Assembly: GCA_031082185.1 (NCBI GenBank)
Contig: JAVHLI010000004.1
Location: forward strand, 137,608 to 201,607
Direction of reading: 5' to 3'
Length of the DNA: 64,000 bases
From: a bacterium
GTDB lineage: Bacteria; Sysuimicrobiota; Sysuimicrobiia; Sysuimicrobiales; Humicultoraceae
The translations under genes and the position numbers were made by a program. Positions 1 through 9,040 of this stretch are shown one piece after another. How positions within the stretch are numbered: position 1 is the first letter of the stretch; every line of letters begins with the position of its first letter. The notes below the pieces were generated by a model that worked only from the letters and a program-made list of their open reading frames with translations, made no database searches and was not told where the DNA came from.

Positions 1-984
1 GCGCTCCGCGGCCCTGAAAGCGCGGGCCACCGTCTCGGAGCCCGCGAATCTTCCTCCCACGAACGGCAGGGGAAGCGGCAGATCGCGGCTCTCGCCGGTA
101 ACGATCATGCCGATCAACTCAACGACACCGATCACCGCGGCGCGTGAGCGCCACTGATACGGCGTCGGCAGGCGCCTGCGGGCCTGCGCCCACGGCCGCA
201 GCGCGGCCATGCGGGACGGGGATCCCAGGCGGGCGGGCAGCTCGTCCTCGTAGCATATGCCGTCAATCAGCCCATCCGTCCACGCATCGTGCGCGCCGAG
301 CGGGGCGCGGTCCACGGCCGCGCGCACGGCGCCCGGATCGAGGCGACGCGCCGCGGCCACATCCTCCACGAACACGGCCATCACCGAGTCGAGCACCGAC
401 TCGACGACCTCTCGGTGATACTCGGAGAGACCGGACCGCATAAACGGGTCATACGCGGTCTTGTACTCGGCGATCCGCTCGAACTCCGGGAGAACCCCGG
501 CCCGATCGAATGCCTCGCGGAAGAAGGTGATCTCTGCGCGCAGCCCAAGGACGGCCCAGTGACCGGCTTCGGGCATCCAGATCTCGTCGGCTGCCGCGGC
601 CAAGTAGTAGTCAGGCAGATCGGCCTCCTGCAGGTAGGCGACAACCCGCTTGCCCCGGCCCCGGAACTCATCCAGGGCCGCCCGGAGGCTCTGCACCGTC
701 GCCATCCCGGCGCGCAGGCCGTGCACGCGCAGCACGATGCCTCGCACGCGCGCATCCCCGGCGATGCGTTCCAGTCGCTCCCGCAGCGCCTCCAGGCTCT
801 CATCCGGGCGCTGCAGCGGCCGCATCAGCATCCGCTGCGCCAGGGGCCGAGGCGTGGGGTTGCGTTCGGGGTACGACCCCGTCAGCTCAACAACCACATA
901 GTCCAGCGGCGGGCCGGGTAGGCGGGCCAGGGCATTGAAGAGGAAGAGCAGGCCGTTGCGTATCAGATCCAGAATCCAGGTCAT
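1..984 (-). CDS. sppA: Signal peptide peptidase SppA (protease IV), 3' part cut by the window edge
   Basis: The reverse strand is open for 328 codons from ATG at 984 to the edge. The protein begins with a hydrophobic stretch (residues 3-22, a likely membrane anchor). It then shows the SppA N-terminal domain, including EYKTAYDPF, which matches the E. coli YKSA motif carrying the catalytic lysine. The conserved linker leading to the C-terminal domain (VTGESRDLPLPLPFVGG) is also present. The serine nucleophile lies in that C-terminal domain, outside the window. SppA is a membrane serine protease that degrades cleaved signal peptides. The tandem-domain form is inferred from the lysine lying well before the truncated half. 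No Shine-Dalgarno is seen before the start, but a -10-like hexamer sits 6 bases upstream. Confidence 0.9.
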   Translation of the reverse strand, partial: MTWILDLIRNGLLFLFNALARLPGPPLDYVVVELTGSYPERNPTPRPLAQRMLMRPLQRPDESLEALRERLERIAGDARVRGIVLRVHGLRAGMATVQSLRAALDEFRGRGKRVVAYLQEADLPDYYLAAAADEIWMPEAGHWAVLGLRAEITFFREAFDRAGVLPEFERIAEYKTAYDPFMRSGLSEYHREVVESVLDSVMAVFVEDVAAARRLDPGAVRAAVDRAPLGAHDAWTDGLIDGICYEDELPARLGSPSRMAALRPWAQARRRLPTPYQWRSRAAVIGVVELIGMIVTGESRDLPLPLPFVGGRFAGSETVARAFRAAER

Positions 985-990
985 AGGACT

Positions 991-996
991 ATTCTA
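991..996 (-). promoter_or_regulatory. Putative -10 element of sppA, near-leaderless
   Basis: TAGAAT on the minus strand lies 6 bases before the sppA ATG. If used, transcription would begin at or next to the start codon. No convincing -35 hexamer is visible 16-18 bases upstream, so this rests on the hexamer, its spacing and the absence of a ribosome binding site. Confidence 0.4.
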
Positions 997-1050
997 TCCA
1001 CCGACGGCGATGACGCCTAGCGGGAAGATAGGTACCCCGACTGGAGCAGG

Positions 1051-3024
1051 ATGATGCTGACCGACGCTGAACGCCGCACCCTGCGCGCGCTGTGCGACGC
1101 CATGGTGCCGGCCCTCGCCGGGGCCGAAGACCCCCACGGATTCCTGGCGCGTCGCGGATCAGACCTCGGCCTGCCGGCGCTGATCGAGGAAGGACTGGCC
1201 GAAGCGCCGGAGCACCTGCGCGCGCAGTTTCGGCAACTCCTCAGGGTGATGGGAAGCCGTGCCGCGAACCTGATGCTGGCCGCCAGGCCACGGGGCGTGG
1301 CAGAGATGTCTGCCTCCGCGGCAGAGGCCTATCTCAGGTCGTGGGGCACCAGCCGTCTGCCGCTTCGGCGCGCGGCCTTCCAGGCCCTCAAGCAGGTCAT
1401 CACCTTCCTGTTCTACGCCTCTCATCCGCTCGGAGAATCCAACCCCAACTGGCCCACCCTCGGGTTTTCCGGCCATCCTCACGTGTCGCCGGGCGCGGCC
1501 CCGCGCATCACGCCGTTGGCCGTAACCTCGGATGTCAACCTGGACACCGATGTCTGCGTAATTGGATCGGGCGCCGGCGGAAGCGTGGCCGCGGCCGAGC
1601 TGAGCCGGGCAGGTCGCCGGGTGCTGATCGTCGAGCGCGGAGGGTACTACGACCAGGGCGACTACAACGGTGACGAGTACGAGATGCTCCGGCGGCTCTC
1701 GCTGGGCAAAGGGTTGTTCGGCACCGCTGACAACGCCTTCGGGCTGCTCGCGGCGACGTGCCTGGGCGGCAGCACAGTTGTCAACTGGTGCACGAGCCTG
1801 CGGCCTCCAGGCGACGTGCTTGAAGAGTGGGAGCGCGAGCACGGGATTGACGGCGCCTCGGGCACTGAGTTCCACGCGGCGATAGACGCCGTGGAGCGTC
1901 GGTTGAACGTGAACACCCTGGAGAGCAACCACAATCCCAACAACCAGGTCCTGGCGGACGGCGCCCGGGCACTGGGATACCGTCTCGAGACGATCCCGCG
2001 CAACGTGCGGGGGTGCGATGACTGCGGCCCGTGCGTGTACGGCTGCGCGCGGGGCGCCAAGCAGGACGCGCTCGTCACACACATCAGGGATGCCTGCGAG
2101 GCAGGTGCCCGGGTGCTGGTCCGCTGCCGCGCGGAGCGCGTACTCGCCCGCTCCGGCGAGGTGACCGGGGTAGAGGCGGTCGCGACCGATCCAGCGTCTG
2201 GGAGGCAGCACCGCGTAACGATCCGCTGCAGGACCGTGGTGGTGGCCGGCGGCGCCATCTTCTCACCGGCGCTACTGCTGCGCTCAGGGCTCGGCAACGC
2301 GATGGTGGGCCGCGGGCTTCGGCTGCATCCGGTGACCGCCTGCCTGGGCGTCTACCCTCATCCGATCAGGATCTGGTCCGGAGCCGCCCAAACGGCCACC
2401 TGTACCGAGTTCACCAGGGTACGCGGGATGCACGGGTTCTGGATCGAGGCATCCCCTGGTCATCCCGGGCTGTCGGCGATGGCCCTACCCTGGGTCGGCG
2501 GGGAAGAGCACAAGCGTCAGATGGCGCGCCTGGAGCACACCGCCGCGCTGATCGTGCTCGTGCGCGACAGCGGCAGCGGCAGAGTTGACCTCACCCCCGA
2601 CGGAAATCCCCTGGTGCGCTACGCGCTGAACGCGCAGGACAGGTCGCTGATGCTGCGGGGGCTGGAAGAGATGGGCAAGATCCACATGGCCGCCGGCGCA
2701 CTGGAGGTGTCCAGCCTGCACACGCGGGGCGTGCGCGTGCGCAGGGACGAACCCGGCGCCGCGGCCCGCTTCGCTGATGGAGTCCGGCGCGAGGGAATCC
2801 GTCCGAACGCGCTCGCGCTGTTCAGCGCGCACCTAATGGGCGGCCTGCCGATGGGTGCGGATCCGCGCCGCGCGGCCGTGGATCCCTCAGGAGGACTTTA
2901 CGGAGTGCGCAACCTGTTCGCGGCCGACGCGAGCCTCTTTCCCTCCGCGCCCGGCGTGAACCCGATGATTGCCATCATGGCGATGGCCTACCGTGTGGCG
3001 CAGCGGATCGCATCCGCCGGATAG
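1051..3024 (+). CDS. GMC-family oxidoreductase, fatty-alcohol-oxidase type
   Basis: A 657-residue FAD enzyme of the glucose-methanol-choline family. Residues 1-125 form a helical region resembling the small subunit of gluconate 2-dehydrogenase and the N-terminus of long-chain fatty alcohol oxidases. The FAD Rossmann motif GSGAGGS is at 172-178. A cysteine cluster, GCDDCGPCVYGCARGAK (about 321-337), is common in bacterial members. The C-terminal GMC domain ends with the FAD-contacting NPMIAIMAMAYRVA segment. No Tat or Sec signal is evident, so it is probably cytoplasmic or membrane associated. The substrate is an alcohol or sterol-like molecule that cannot be named from sequence. Start is ATG 1051; ATG 1054 is better spaced from GGAG at 1043. 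Divergent from sppA. Confidence 0.85.
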   Translation: MMLTDAERRTLRALCDAMVPALAGAEDPHGFLARRGSDLGLPALIEEGLAEAPEHLRAQFRQLLRVMGSRAANLMLAARPRGVAEMSASAAEAYLRSWGTSRLPLRRAAFQALKQVITFLFYASHPLGESNPNWPTLGFSGHPHVSPGAAPRITPLAVTSDVNLDTDVCVIGSGAGGSVAAAELSRAGRRVLIVERGGYYDQGDYNGDEYEMLRRLSLGKGLFGTADNAFGLLAATCLGGSTVVNWCTSLRPPGDVLEEWEREHGIDGASGTEFHAAIDAVERRLNVNTLESNHNPNNQVLADGARALGYRLETIPRNVRGCDDCGPCVYGCARGAKQDALVTHIRDACEAGARVLVRCRAERVLARSGEVTGVEAVATDPASGRQHRVTIRCRTVVVAGGAIFSPALLLRSGLGNAMVGRGLRLHPVTACLGVYPHPIRIWSGAAQTATCTEFTRVRGMHGFWIEASPGHPGLSAMALPWVGGEEHKRQMARLEHTAALIVLVRDSGSGRVDLTPDGNPLVRYALNAQDRSLMLRGLEEMGKIHMAAGALEVSSLHTRGVRVRRDEPGAAARFADGVRREGIRPNALALFSAHLMGGLPMGADPRRAAVDPSGGLYGVRNLFAADASLFPSAPGVNPMIAIMAMAYRVAQRIASAG

Positions 3025-3053
3025 CGCGCCGGGCCGGCCGCGGCCGTACCTGG

Positions 3054-3446
3054 TCAGCCGTAGCCCAGCTCGGCCAGCCGCTCCTCGTCGAACCCGAAGT
3101 AGTGCGCGATTTCGTGCACGACCGTGCGCCGGATCTCCTCGCGGATCTCGTCCTCGGTATCGCACTCTTCCTCGAGCGGCCCCTGGAAGATGGTGATAAC
3201 GTCGGGCAGGGTGTAGGGCAGCATGGGACTCCGATCGGGAAGCGGCGTGCCGTGGTAGAGACCGAACAGCACGTCGTCCGGCTCCATCCCGGCGTCGGCG
3301 AGATGCTCCTCGGTCGGCCAGTCGTCCACCGTGACCTCGATGTTGTCCAGGGCGCCGCGCAGATCCGGGGGAATGCCGCGCAGGGCGTCGGCCACGAGTT
3401 GCTCGAATCGCTTCCGGCTGATGCGGATCATTTCGGTTCCCAGCAT
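3054..3446 (-). CDS. Small zinc metallopeptidase, minimal zincin family (PF06262)
   Basis: A 130-residue protein with HEIAHYFG at about 111-118 near the C-terminus, the HExxHxxG zinc-binding motif. Size, motif position and the acidic central region (EEECDTEDEIREEI) fit the minimal zincin family often annotated as metallopeptidase family protein. The cellular substrate is not known for this family. Start is uncertain: ATG 3446 as listed, or ATG 3431, which would give MIRISRKRFE, a common beginning in the family; neither has a strong Shine-Dalgarno. It converges on the GMC gene with a 29-base gap. Confidence 0.8.
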   Translation of the reverse strand: MLGTEMIRISRKRFEQLVADALRGIPPDLRGALDNIEVTVDDWPTEEHLADAGMEPDDVLFGLYHGTPLPDRSPMLPYTLPDVITIFQGPLEEECDTEDEIREEIRRTVVHEIAHYFGFDEERLAELGYG

Positions 3447-3490
3447 ATCATGTGCATGTGCTTGACCACCCTCCCACGATTCGGATATGA

Positions 3491-3531
3491 TTGTACGGTA
3501 CTGTTGTACGGTACCGTTACGTTTGCCGTAC
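3491..3531 (+). promoter_or_regulatory. Tandem-repeat operator/promoter of the vapBC-like pair
   Basis: TTGTACGGTAC occurs at 3491-3501 and again at 3504-3514, a 13-base period, with the inverted half GCCGTAC at 3525-3531. The block ends 13 bases before the antitoxin ATG at 3545. Repeated and inverted half-sites directly before a ribbon-helix-helix antitoxin are typical of autoregulatory operators. The assignment is inferred from position and symmetry. Confidence 0.55.
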
Positions 3532-3544
3532 TATCGGGGTGACT

Positions 3545-3796
3545 ATGACAACCCGCGCAGGACGTCTGGAAGTCCGACTCCCTGATGCCACGCGCCGGCT
3601 GCTGCGCGAGGAGGCGCGCCGCCGCGGCTTCTCGGTGTCCGAACTGGTGCGGCAGGGCATCGAGATGGTCATCCGCGAGGACCGCGCAGCCCGTCTCAAG
3701 GCCGCCGCGACACTGTTCGCCGTCGGGGCACCGGTCGCCGATTGGGAAACCATGGAGGACGAGATCGAGCGCGCGCACGGGGCGGACAACCGGTGA
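3545..3796 (+). CDS. Ribbon-helix-helix antitoxin, CopG/VapB-like
   Basis: An 83-residue protein with a short N-terminal beta strand (RLEVRLPDATRRLLREEA) followed by two helices, as in CopG/MetJ ribbon-helix-helix proteins; SVSELVRQGIEMVI is the second helix. The tail is acidic (WETMEDEIERAHG), the usual toxin-wrapping segment. Start ATG 3545 is preceded by GGGGT; the open frame extends to 3491 but would read through the repeat operator. The stop overlaps the toxin start (GTGA). It is expected to bind the repeats upstream and neutralise the PIN-domain toxin. Confidence 0.8.
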   Translation: MTTRAGRLEVRLPDATRRLLREEARRRGFSVSELVRQGIEMVIREDRAARLKAAATLFAVGAPVADWETMEDEIERAHGADNR

Positions 3797-4212
3797 GCCC
3801 CGTATTCCTGGATACCAACGTGCCCATGTATGCCGCCGGCACCGACCACCCCCTCCGCAGCCCGTGTCAGCGGGTGGTGCGGGCGGCCGCCGAAGGCACG
3901 CTGGACGCCGTCACCGACGCCGAGGTGTTCCAGGAGATTCTCTACCGGTACTGGGCAATCGGGCAGCGGCAGGCAGGCCTGGCGGTCTTCGACAGCTTCC
4001 ACCGCATCATGCTCGGCAAGATCCTCCCGGTCGAGCAGGCCGACATCGAGCAGGCCCGAGCCCTGCTCGCGCAGCACGCCGCGCTCAGCCCGCGGGACGC
4101 CATCCATCTGGCCGTAATGGTCACGCGGGGAATCCGCGAGATCATCAGCGCCGATCTGGATTTCGACGCCGTCCCCGGCGTGCGGCGCATTGACCCCGCG
4201 ACGTTCGGATGA
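3793..4212 (+). CDS. PIN-domain ribonuclease toxin, VapC-like
   Basis: A 139-residue PIN-domain protein starting at GTG 3793 inside the antitoxin stop codon. PVFLDTNVPMYAAG carries the first acidic residue, E of DAEVFQEIL the second, SPRDAIHLA the third and ISADLDFD the fourth, giving the four-acid magnesium site of PIN nucleases. VapC toxins cleave tRNA or rRNA when released from antitoxin; the target here is not predictable. A possible 17-residue upstream extension would overlap the antitoxin further and is less likely. Confidence 0.85.
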   Translation: MSPVFLDTNVPMYAAGTDHPLRSPCQRVVRAAAEGTLDAVTDAEVFQEILYRYWAIGQRQAGLAVFDSFHRIMLGKILPVEQADIEQARALLAQHAALSPRDAIHLAVMVTRGIREIISADLDFDAVPGVRRIDPATFG

Positions 4213-4303
4213 TACCCCGGGCATATTGCGGCCGGCGCCGGTGTTATATCACAATGTGTGTTGATCTCCTCAGCCAAGAGGGTTCCCGGAGGTTTGCTCT
4301 GTA

Positions 4304-4525
4304 ATGCCGATCTATGAGTACGTGTGCAACCAGTGTGGCCAAAGGTTCGAACGGCTCGTCTGGAGCAGCACGCCCGCGGACGAGATCGTGTGTCCGTCCT
4401 GCGGTGAGAGCAACGCGCGTAAGGTGATGTCCACCTTCGGCGTCGGTCGCTCGGCCGGCGGCGGCAGCGCGATCGGTTCGTCCTGCCCGGTGGCCACGCC
4501 GGGGTGCGACACAGGCGGCGGCTGA
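4304..4525 (+). CDS. FmdB-family zinc ribbon protein
   Basis: A 73-residue protein starting MPIYEYVCNQCGQRFE, the signature start of the FmdB regulatory protein family, with two CxxC knuckles (CNQC and CPSC) forming a zinc ribbon. The tail is Gly/Ser rich with two more cysteines, typical of the family. FmdB was named as a putative regulator of formamidase in Methylophilus, but the function of most members is unknown. It stands alone between the toxin and the convergent glpK. Confidence 0.85.
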   Translation: MPIYEYVCNQCGQRFERLVWSSTPADEIVCPSCGESNARKVMSTFGVGRSAGGGSAIGSSCPVATPGCDTGGG

Positions 4526-4553
4526 CGGCTGCGGTAGGGCGGCCGGGCGCCGC

Positions 4554-6071
4554 CTACGGTTCGATCCACCCCCTGGTGCGCTCCACGGCGCGCTTCCACC
4601 CGCGCAGCGCCGACTCGCGGCGGTCTTCGTCCCAGGTCGGCTCGAACGTCCGCTCCGCCTTCCAGAGGGCGCGCAGTTCTTCAGTGGATGTAAACGCGCC
4701 CGCGGCAAGGCCCGCGGCGTAGGCCGCCCCGAGCGCCGTCGTCTCGCGCACCGCGGGACGCACCACCGGCACGCCCAGGATGTCCGCCTGGAGCTGCATG
4801 AGCAGGTCGTTGCCGGTCGCCCCGCCGTCCACCTTCAGCACGCTCACCGCATGCCCGCTGTCCGCGACCATCGCGTCGAGCACCTCGCGACTCTGGAAGC
4901 AGATCGCCTCCAGCGTCGCGCGCACCAGGTGCGCCTTCGTCACGAAGCGCGTCAGCCCGACGATCGCGCCGCGCGCGCTCATGTCCCAGTGCGGCGCGAA
5001 TAGGCCGGAGAACGCCGGAACGAAGTAGATCCCGCCGGCGTCTGGAACCTGCGCCGCGATCGCCTCGGTCTCAGCAGCGCTTGAGATCAGGCCCAGGTTG
5101 TCGCGCAGCCACTGGACCGCCGCACCGGTGATCGCCACCGATCCCTCCAGCGCGTAGGCCCGTCCGCCCGCCCGGGCCGCGCCCAAATCGTACGCGGCGG
5201 TGCCGAGCAGCCCGCGCGTGCTGCGCACCGGCGCCGCGCCCGCGTGCTGGAGCAGGAACGAGCCGGTCCCGTAGGTGTTCTTGGCCTCGCCGGGCGCGAA
5301 GCACGCCTGTCCAACCAGCGCGGCCTGTTGATCGCCCAGGTCGCCGCACACCGGGATCACCTCGCCGAACGGCCCATCGGCAAGTGTGCGGCCGTAGGGC
5401 TCGGCCGCGGCAGAGGGCCGGATCGCGGCCAGGACGCCATCGGGGATACCGAAGCGGCCCAGGAGCACCGGATCCCAACTCAGATCGTCGAGGCCGCACA
5501 ATAGCGTGCGAGAGGCGTTGGTGGGATCGGTCACGTGCGCGCCTCCCAACGGGCCGCCGGTCAGGTTCCAGATCACCCAGGTATCAACCGTACCGAGGCG
5601 GAGATGCCCTGCCGCGGCCAGATCCCGCGCCTCGGGCACGTTCGCCATCAGCCATCGGATCTTCGTCGCCGAGAAGTACGTGCTGATGGGCAGCCCGGTG
5701 CGGGCACGCACGTCGTCATCCCACCCGGCAGCGATCAGCGCTCGGCAGTCGGGCTCTGTCCGGGTGTCCTGCCAGACGATCGCGTTGTGGACAGGACGGC
5801 CGGTGCGCGCGTCCCATGCAACCACTGTCTCGCGCTGGTTCGTGATCCCCACCGCCAGGATACGCCCGCGCGGCGCTGCGGCGACCGCCTCGCGCACCAC
5901 CTCCTGCGTGCGCGCCCATATCTCCAGCGCATCGTGCTCTACCCAGCCGGGCTGCGGATAGATCTGCCGGTGCTCTCTATAGGCTGCGGCGACCGCGCAA
6001 CCGCTCAGGTTGAAGAGGATGCAGCGTGTGCCGGTGGTACCCTGATCAACCGCGGCAAGGTACTCGTTCAT
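4554..6071 (-). CDS. glpK: Glycerol kinase
   Basis: A 505-residue FGGY kinase that phosphorylates glycerol to sn-glycerol 3-phosphate. The N-terminus [16 protein letters not shown] is the phosphate-1 motif of glycerol kinases, and the catalytic region around WQDTRT and the DGGATGND segment (adenosine binding) are intact. Start ATG 6071 has AGGAG nearby upstream, and the longer open frame to 6182 runs into the DinB gene. The start overlaps the dinB-like stop as ATGA, so the two are probably cotranscribed and translationally coupled. No glycerol facilitator or glycerol-3-phosphate dehydrogenase gene is in the window. Confidence 0.93.
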   Translation of the reverse strand: MNEYLAAVDQGTTGTRCILFNLSGCAVAAAYREHRQIYPQPGWVEHDALEIWARTQEVVREAVAAAPRGRILAVGITNQRETVVAWDARTGRPVHNAIVWQDTRTEPDCRALIAAGWDDDVRARTGLPISTYFSATKIRWLMANVPEARDLAAAGHLRLGTVDTWVIWNLTGGPLGGAHVTDPTNASRTLLCGLDDLSWDPVLLGRFGIPDGVLAAIRPSAAAEPYGRTLADGPFGEVIPVCGDLGDQQAALVGQACFAPGEAKNTYGTGSFLLQHAGAAPVRSTRGLLGTAAYDLGAARAGGRAYALEGSVAITGAAVQWLRDNLGLISSAAETEAIAAQVPDAGGIYFVPAFSGLFAPHWDMSARGAIVGLTRFVTKAHLVRATLEAICFQSREVLDAMVADSGHAVSVLKVDGGATGNDLLMQLQADILGVPVVRPAVRETTALGAAYAAGLAAGAFTSTEELRALWKAERTFEPTWDEDRRESALRGWKRAVERTRGWIEP

Positions 6072-6676
6072 CTCTCGCTCCTGTGCACGAGCTTCCTCAC
6101 CCACCTGGCGTGGCCCAGGTGGAAGTTGCTGTGCCCGACGACCGCCCAGTAGAGGAGCCACGCCCTGGACTTCCCTTTCCACAGATCAACCAGCCTGGTT
6201 GCGTTCGGCCTGAAAGCGCCCCCGGAGGCGGCCTGGTCCACCCTGAGGGGGTCCACGACGCCGTCCAGCGCCTCGGGCGCGAGGCCCCCCACGGTCTCCC
6301 GCGTCCGCCGGCCGACCGCGGTGCGGTACTGACGGAGACCGGACAGGTCCACTGCGTCGCTGAACTCACCGACCTCGTCAGGAGTCATCCCGGTGCCGAC
6401 GTCCCGCTCGGCCACGTTGAGACGCGGGTAGAAGCCGCCCTCGAACAGCACCTGCGGGCGGCCTGCCAGGACGACACTGACGGTCACGTCTTCGATCCGG
6501 GTGATGTGCCAGAGCAGCCAGGCAATCGAGTTGAACCCGTGCGGCCTGATCCGAAGCTGCTCATCGCTCAACCCTCGCACCGCGAACACCTCGAGGGACA
6601 TCCCGCCCTCGCCATCCGCCACCTCCGGCAGATGTACGAGCGCGTGTTCCCGCAGAAAGAACTGCAGCGCGTCCAT
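6068..6676 (-). CDS. DinB-superfamily four-helix protein
   Basis: A 202-residue protein of the DinB/YfiT-like superfamily: helical throughout, with HITRIEDV and the C-terminal [14 protein letters not shown] histidines that form the metal triad in this fold. Members include thiol-dependent S-transferases and many proteins of unknown function. Start ATG 6676 follows a strong purine-rich ribosome site (GGGGGAAG). It lies directly upstream of glpK with a 4-base overlap, so a link to glycerol or to detoxification is possible but unproven. Confidence 0.75.
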   Translation of the reverse strand: MDALQFFLREHALVHLPEVADGEGGMSLEVFAVRGLSDEQLRIRPHGFNSIAWLLWHITRIEDVTVSVVLAGRPQVLFEGGFYPRLNVAERDVGTGMTPDEVGEFSDAVDLSGLRQYRTAVGRRTRETVGGLAPEALDGVVDPLRVDQAASGGAFRPNATRLVDLWKGKSRAWLLYWAVVGHSNFHLGHARWVRKLVHRSER

Positions 6677-6790
6677 GACTTCCCCCTTGAGGCGCCAGCC
6701 GGCCCCGCCTCCTTGACTCATACCGGCTGGGCGGGGAATTCTCCTGTATCGGGCGCGGTTGAGTAGTAGAGAACCCGGAGGTGGGGCAGC

Positions 6791-7543
6791 GTGAAGATCG
6801 TGCGCTTGGCACTGCTCCTTGCAATGATCACCGTGCTGATGGCGTCTCCGACCGCGACGACGCAGGAAGCACCGGTTGGGATCCGGTACTTCGGGCAATC
6901 GTTCTTCCTGATCACATCCGGAGCTCTGCGCATCGCGATTGACCCCTTCGGCGACATCGGATATCCCTTTCCCCCGGTTGAAGGCGACGTGGTGCTGGTC
7001 ACGCACGAGCACCGGGATCACAACAATGTCGGCCTGGTAGGCGGCGCGCGCAGGATCCTGCGCGGGCTCACCGAGGGTGGGCGGGACTGGGTTAAGATCT
7101 ACGAACGCATCGAAGGGACGCTCTTCTACACCGTGCCCTCGTTCCACGACGACGTGTTCGGGGCTGCCCGTGGCCTGAACGCGATCTTCGTTATCGAGAC
7201 GGGTGGCTTCCGAGTCGCACACCTCGGCGATCTTGGGCAGCCTTTCCTGAGCGAAGGGGTGCTGCGCGCGATAGGGCGGGTGGACATCCTGATGATTCCG
7301 GTCGGGGGGGCGCCGTTCACGATCGGAGCGCGCGAGGCCACACACGTCGTGGAGCAGATCAGGCCCAGGATTGTCATCCCGATGCACTACAGGACCGCGG
7401 TCAGGCCCGACTGGCCCGGGACGGATGAGCGGCCGTTCCTGGAAGGGAAACCGAACGTCCGGCGGCTGGGTAGTAACATGCTGACCGTCGCGCACGACCA
7501 GCTTCCGGCCACGACGCAGATCGTGGTAATGAACTGGCGCTAG
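6791..7543 (+). CDS. Exported metallo-beta-lactamase-fold hydrolase, UlaG-like
   Basis: A 250-residue protein with an N-terminal hydrophobic segment (residues 4-20, a likely Sec signal peptide) followed by a metallo-beta-lactamase fold. THEHRDHN at 71-78 is the first metal motif, HLGDLGQ supplies the later aspartate and IPMHYRT the last histidine. The arrangement resembles UlaG-like beta-lactamase superfamily proteins, which as a rule are cytoplasmic. Start is GTG 6791 with GGAGGTGGGG before it. The substrate is unknown. The 114-base gap to the divergent DinB gene should hold promoters for both. Confidence 0.75.
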   Translation: MKIVRLALLLAMITVLMASPTATTQEAPVGIRYFGQSFFLITSGALRIAIDPFGDIGYPFPPVEGDVVLVTHEHRDHNNVGLVGGARRILRGLTEGGRDWVKIYERIEGTLFYTVPSFHDDVFGAARGLNAIFVIETGGFRVAHLGDLGQPFLSEGVLRAIGRVDILMIPVGGAPFTIGAREATHVVEQIRPRIVIPMHYRTAVRPDWPGTDERPFLEGKPNVRRLGSNMLTVAHDQLPATTQIVVMNWR

Positions 7544-7720
7544 CCGCCGGGAGTCCGGCCAGCACCACCCCGGATCGCGCTGCCCCACGCCGCTGACCGC
7601 ACCCTGGATGCCGGACTCCCATGAGGAATCCGGTCATCCACCGATGCCGCAGGACTTCCCCAGTCCGTACATTGAATGGTAGAAGCAGCCAACCGAACGA
7701 ACCGAACGGGAGACAGCCGC

Positions 7721-7936
7721 ATGGCGCAGAAGAAGGCGGGCGCGATCAGGATTGACGAGGCCTGGTGCAAGCGGTGTGATATCTGCATCGCGTTCTGCCC
7801 GCGGGACGTCCTGGCGGCAGGTGACGGCGGGATTCCCCGGGTCGTCAATCTCCCGGCGTGCACGCTCTGCATGCTCTGCGTGTTGCGGTGCCCCGACTTC
7901 GCGGTCGAGGTCATCGAGGACAAGGAGGTCGCATAA
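7721..7936 (+). CDS. korD: 2-oxoacid:ferredoxin oxidoreductase delta (ferredoxin) subunit
   Basis: A 71-residue protein with two CxxCxxCxxxCP-type clusters, starting at residues 16 (CKRCDICIAFCP) and 47 (CTLCMLCVLRCP), predicted to carry two 4Fe-4S centres. As the first gene of korDABC it passes electrons from the TPP-bound intermediate to external ferredoxin. Start ATG 7721; the 4-base gap to korA supports one transcript. Confidence 0.9.
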   Translation: MAQKKAGAIRIDEAWCKRCDICIAFCPRDVLAAGDGGIPRVVNLPACTLCMLCVLRCPDFAVEVIEDKEVA

Positions 7937-7940
7937 GGCG

Positions 7941-9038
7941 ATGTCGCAGCCGCGACTCATGCAGGGTAACGAAGCCTGCGTGGAAGGGGCACTGGAGGCG
8001 GGGCTGCAGTTCTTCGCCGGGTATCCGATCACGCCGTCCACCGAGATCGCCGAGTTGCTGGCCGACCGACTGCCCCGGGTCGGAGGCTTCTTCATCCAGA
8101 TGGAGGACGAGATCGCGAGCATGGCCGCGGTGATCGGCGCGTCGCTGGCAGGGATGCGGGCGATGACGGCCACTTCGGGGCCCGGCTTTTCGCTCAAGCA
8201 GGAGAACCTGGGCTACGCGGCCATCACCGAAACGCCCTGCGTGGTGGTGAACGTCCAGCGGGTGGGTCCCTCCACCGGGATGCCGACCTCACCGGCGCAG
8301 GGCGACGTGATGCAGGCCCGTTGGGGAACCCACGGCGACCACCCCGTGGTGGTGCTTACACCCTCGTCCGTCCTGGAAACGTACACGCTCACCGCGAAGG
8401 CCTTCGCGATCGCCGACGAGCTGCGCGTACCTGTGATCCTGCTTACCGACGAGATCACAGGCCACATGCGTGAGCGGGTGTTGCTCCCCGATCCTGGGAC
8501 CATTCCGAGATCCCGGCGCCCCCGGGCGGGCCAGGCGCCCCCGGACATCCCACCCATGGAGCACTTCGGGGAAGGTCGCAGGGTGATGGTTACCGGGCTG
8601 TACCACGATTCCACCGGCTTCTGGACCGAGAGTCGAGAGGAAGCCGACCGGCTGGTAAGGCGGCTGGCCGGCAAGGTGGAGAGCCGGCGGGAGCAGTTGA
8701 CCATGGTTGACCGCTGGCATCTGGACGACGCGCAGGTCGTGGTGGTGGCTTACGGATGCGTGGCCCGTTCGGCCCAACGGGCAGTGCACCTGGCCCGCGA
8801 GCGGGGCCACCGCGTGGGCATGCTGCGTCTCTCATGCCTATGGCCCTTCCCCCGCCACGAGATCGAGGCGATCGCCGAACGGGTGGACCGCATCGTAGTC
8901 CCCGAGATGAACCTCGGCCAGATGGTGGGCGAGGTGGAACGGGCCGCCTGCGGCCGCTGCAAAGTGATCGGGTACAACCGCGTGGACACAGAACTCATCC
9001 GGCCCGAGGAACTGCTCCCTGTGCTGGAGGGGGTGTAG
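7941..9038 (+). CDS. korA: 2-oxoacid:ferredoxin oxidoreductase alpha subunit
   Basis: A 365-residue subunit of 2-oxoglutarate-type ferredoxin oxidoreductase. The pyrimidine-binding domain motif FFAGYPITPSTEIAELL is near the N-terminus, and the C-terminal domain ends NRVDTELIRPEEL. The enzyme interconverts a 2-oxoacid plus CoA and an acyl-CoA plus CO2 with ferredoxin as electron partner. Gene order D-A-B-C and length fit KorA rather than the pyruvate or indolepyruvate enzymes, although branched-chain oxoacid specificity cannot be excluded. Start ATG 7941; the frame is open further upstream but overlaps korD. Confidence 0.9.
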   Translation: MSQPRLMQGNEACVEGALEAGLQFFAGYPITPSTEIAELLADRLPRVGGFFIQMEDEIASMAAVIGASLAGMRAMTATSGPGFSLKQENLGYAAITETPCVVVNVQRVGPSTGMPTSPAQGDVMQARWGTHGDHPVVVLTPSSVLETYTLTAKAFAIADELRVPVILLTDEITGHMRERVLLPDPGTIPRSRRPRAGQAPPDIPPMEHFGEGRRVMVTGLYHDSTGFWTESREEADRLVRRLAGKVESRREQLTMVDRWHLDDAQVVVVAYGCVARSAQRAVHLARERGHRVGMLRLSCLWPFPRHEIEAIAERVDRIVVPEMNLGQMVGEVERAACGRCKVIGYNRVDTELIRPEELLPVLEGV

Positions 9039-9040
9039 AG

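Noticed and set aside
6677-7588. Upstream extension of the DinB gene to 7588
   Set aside because: The extension is antisense to the MBL gene; a strong ribosome site precedes ATG 6676.
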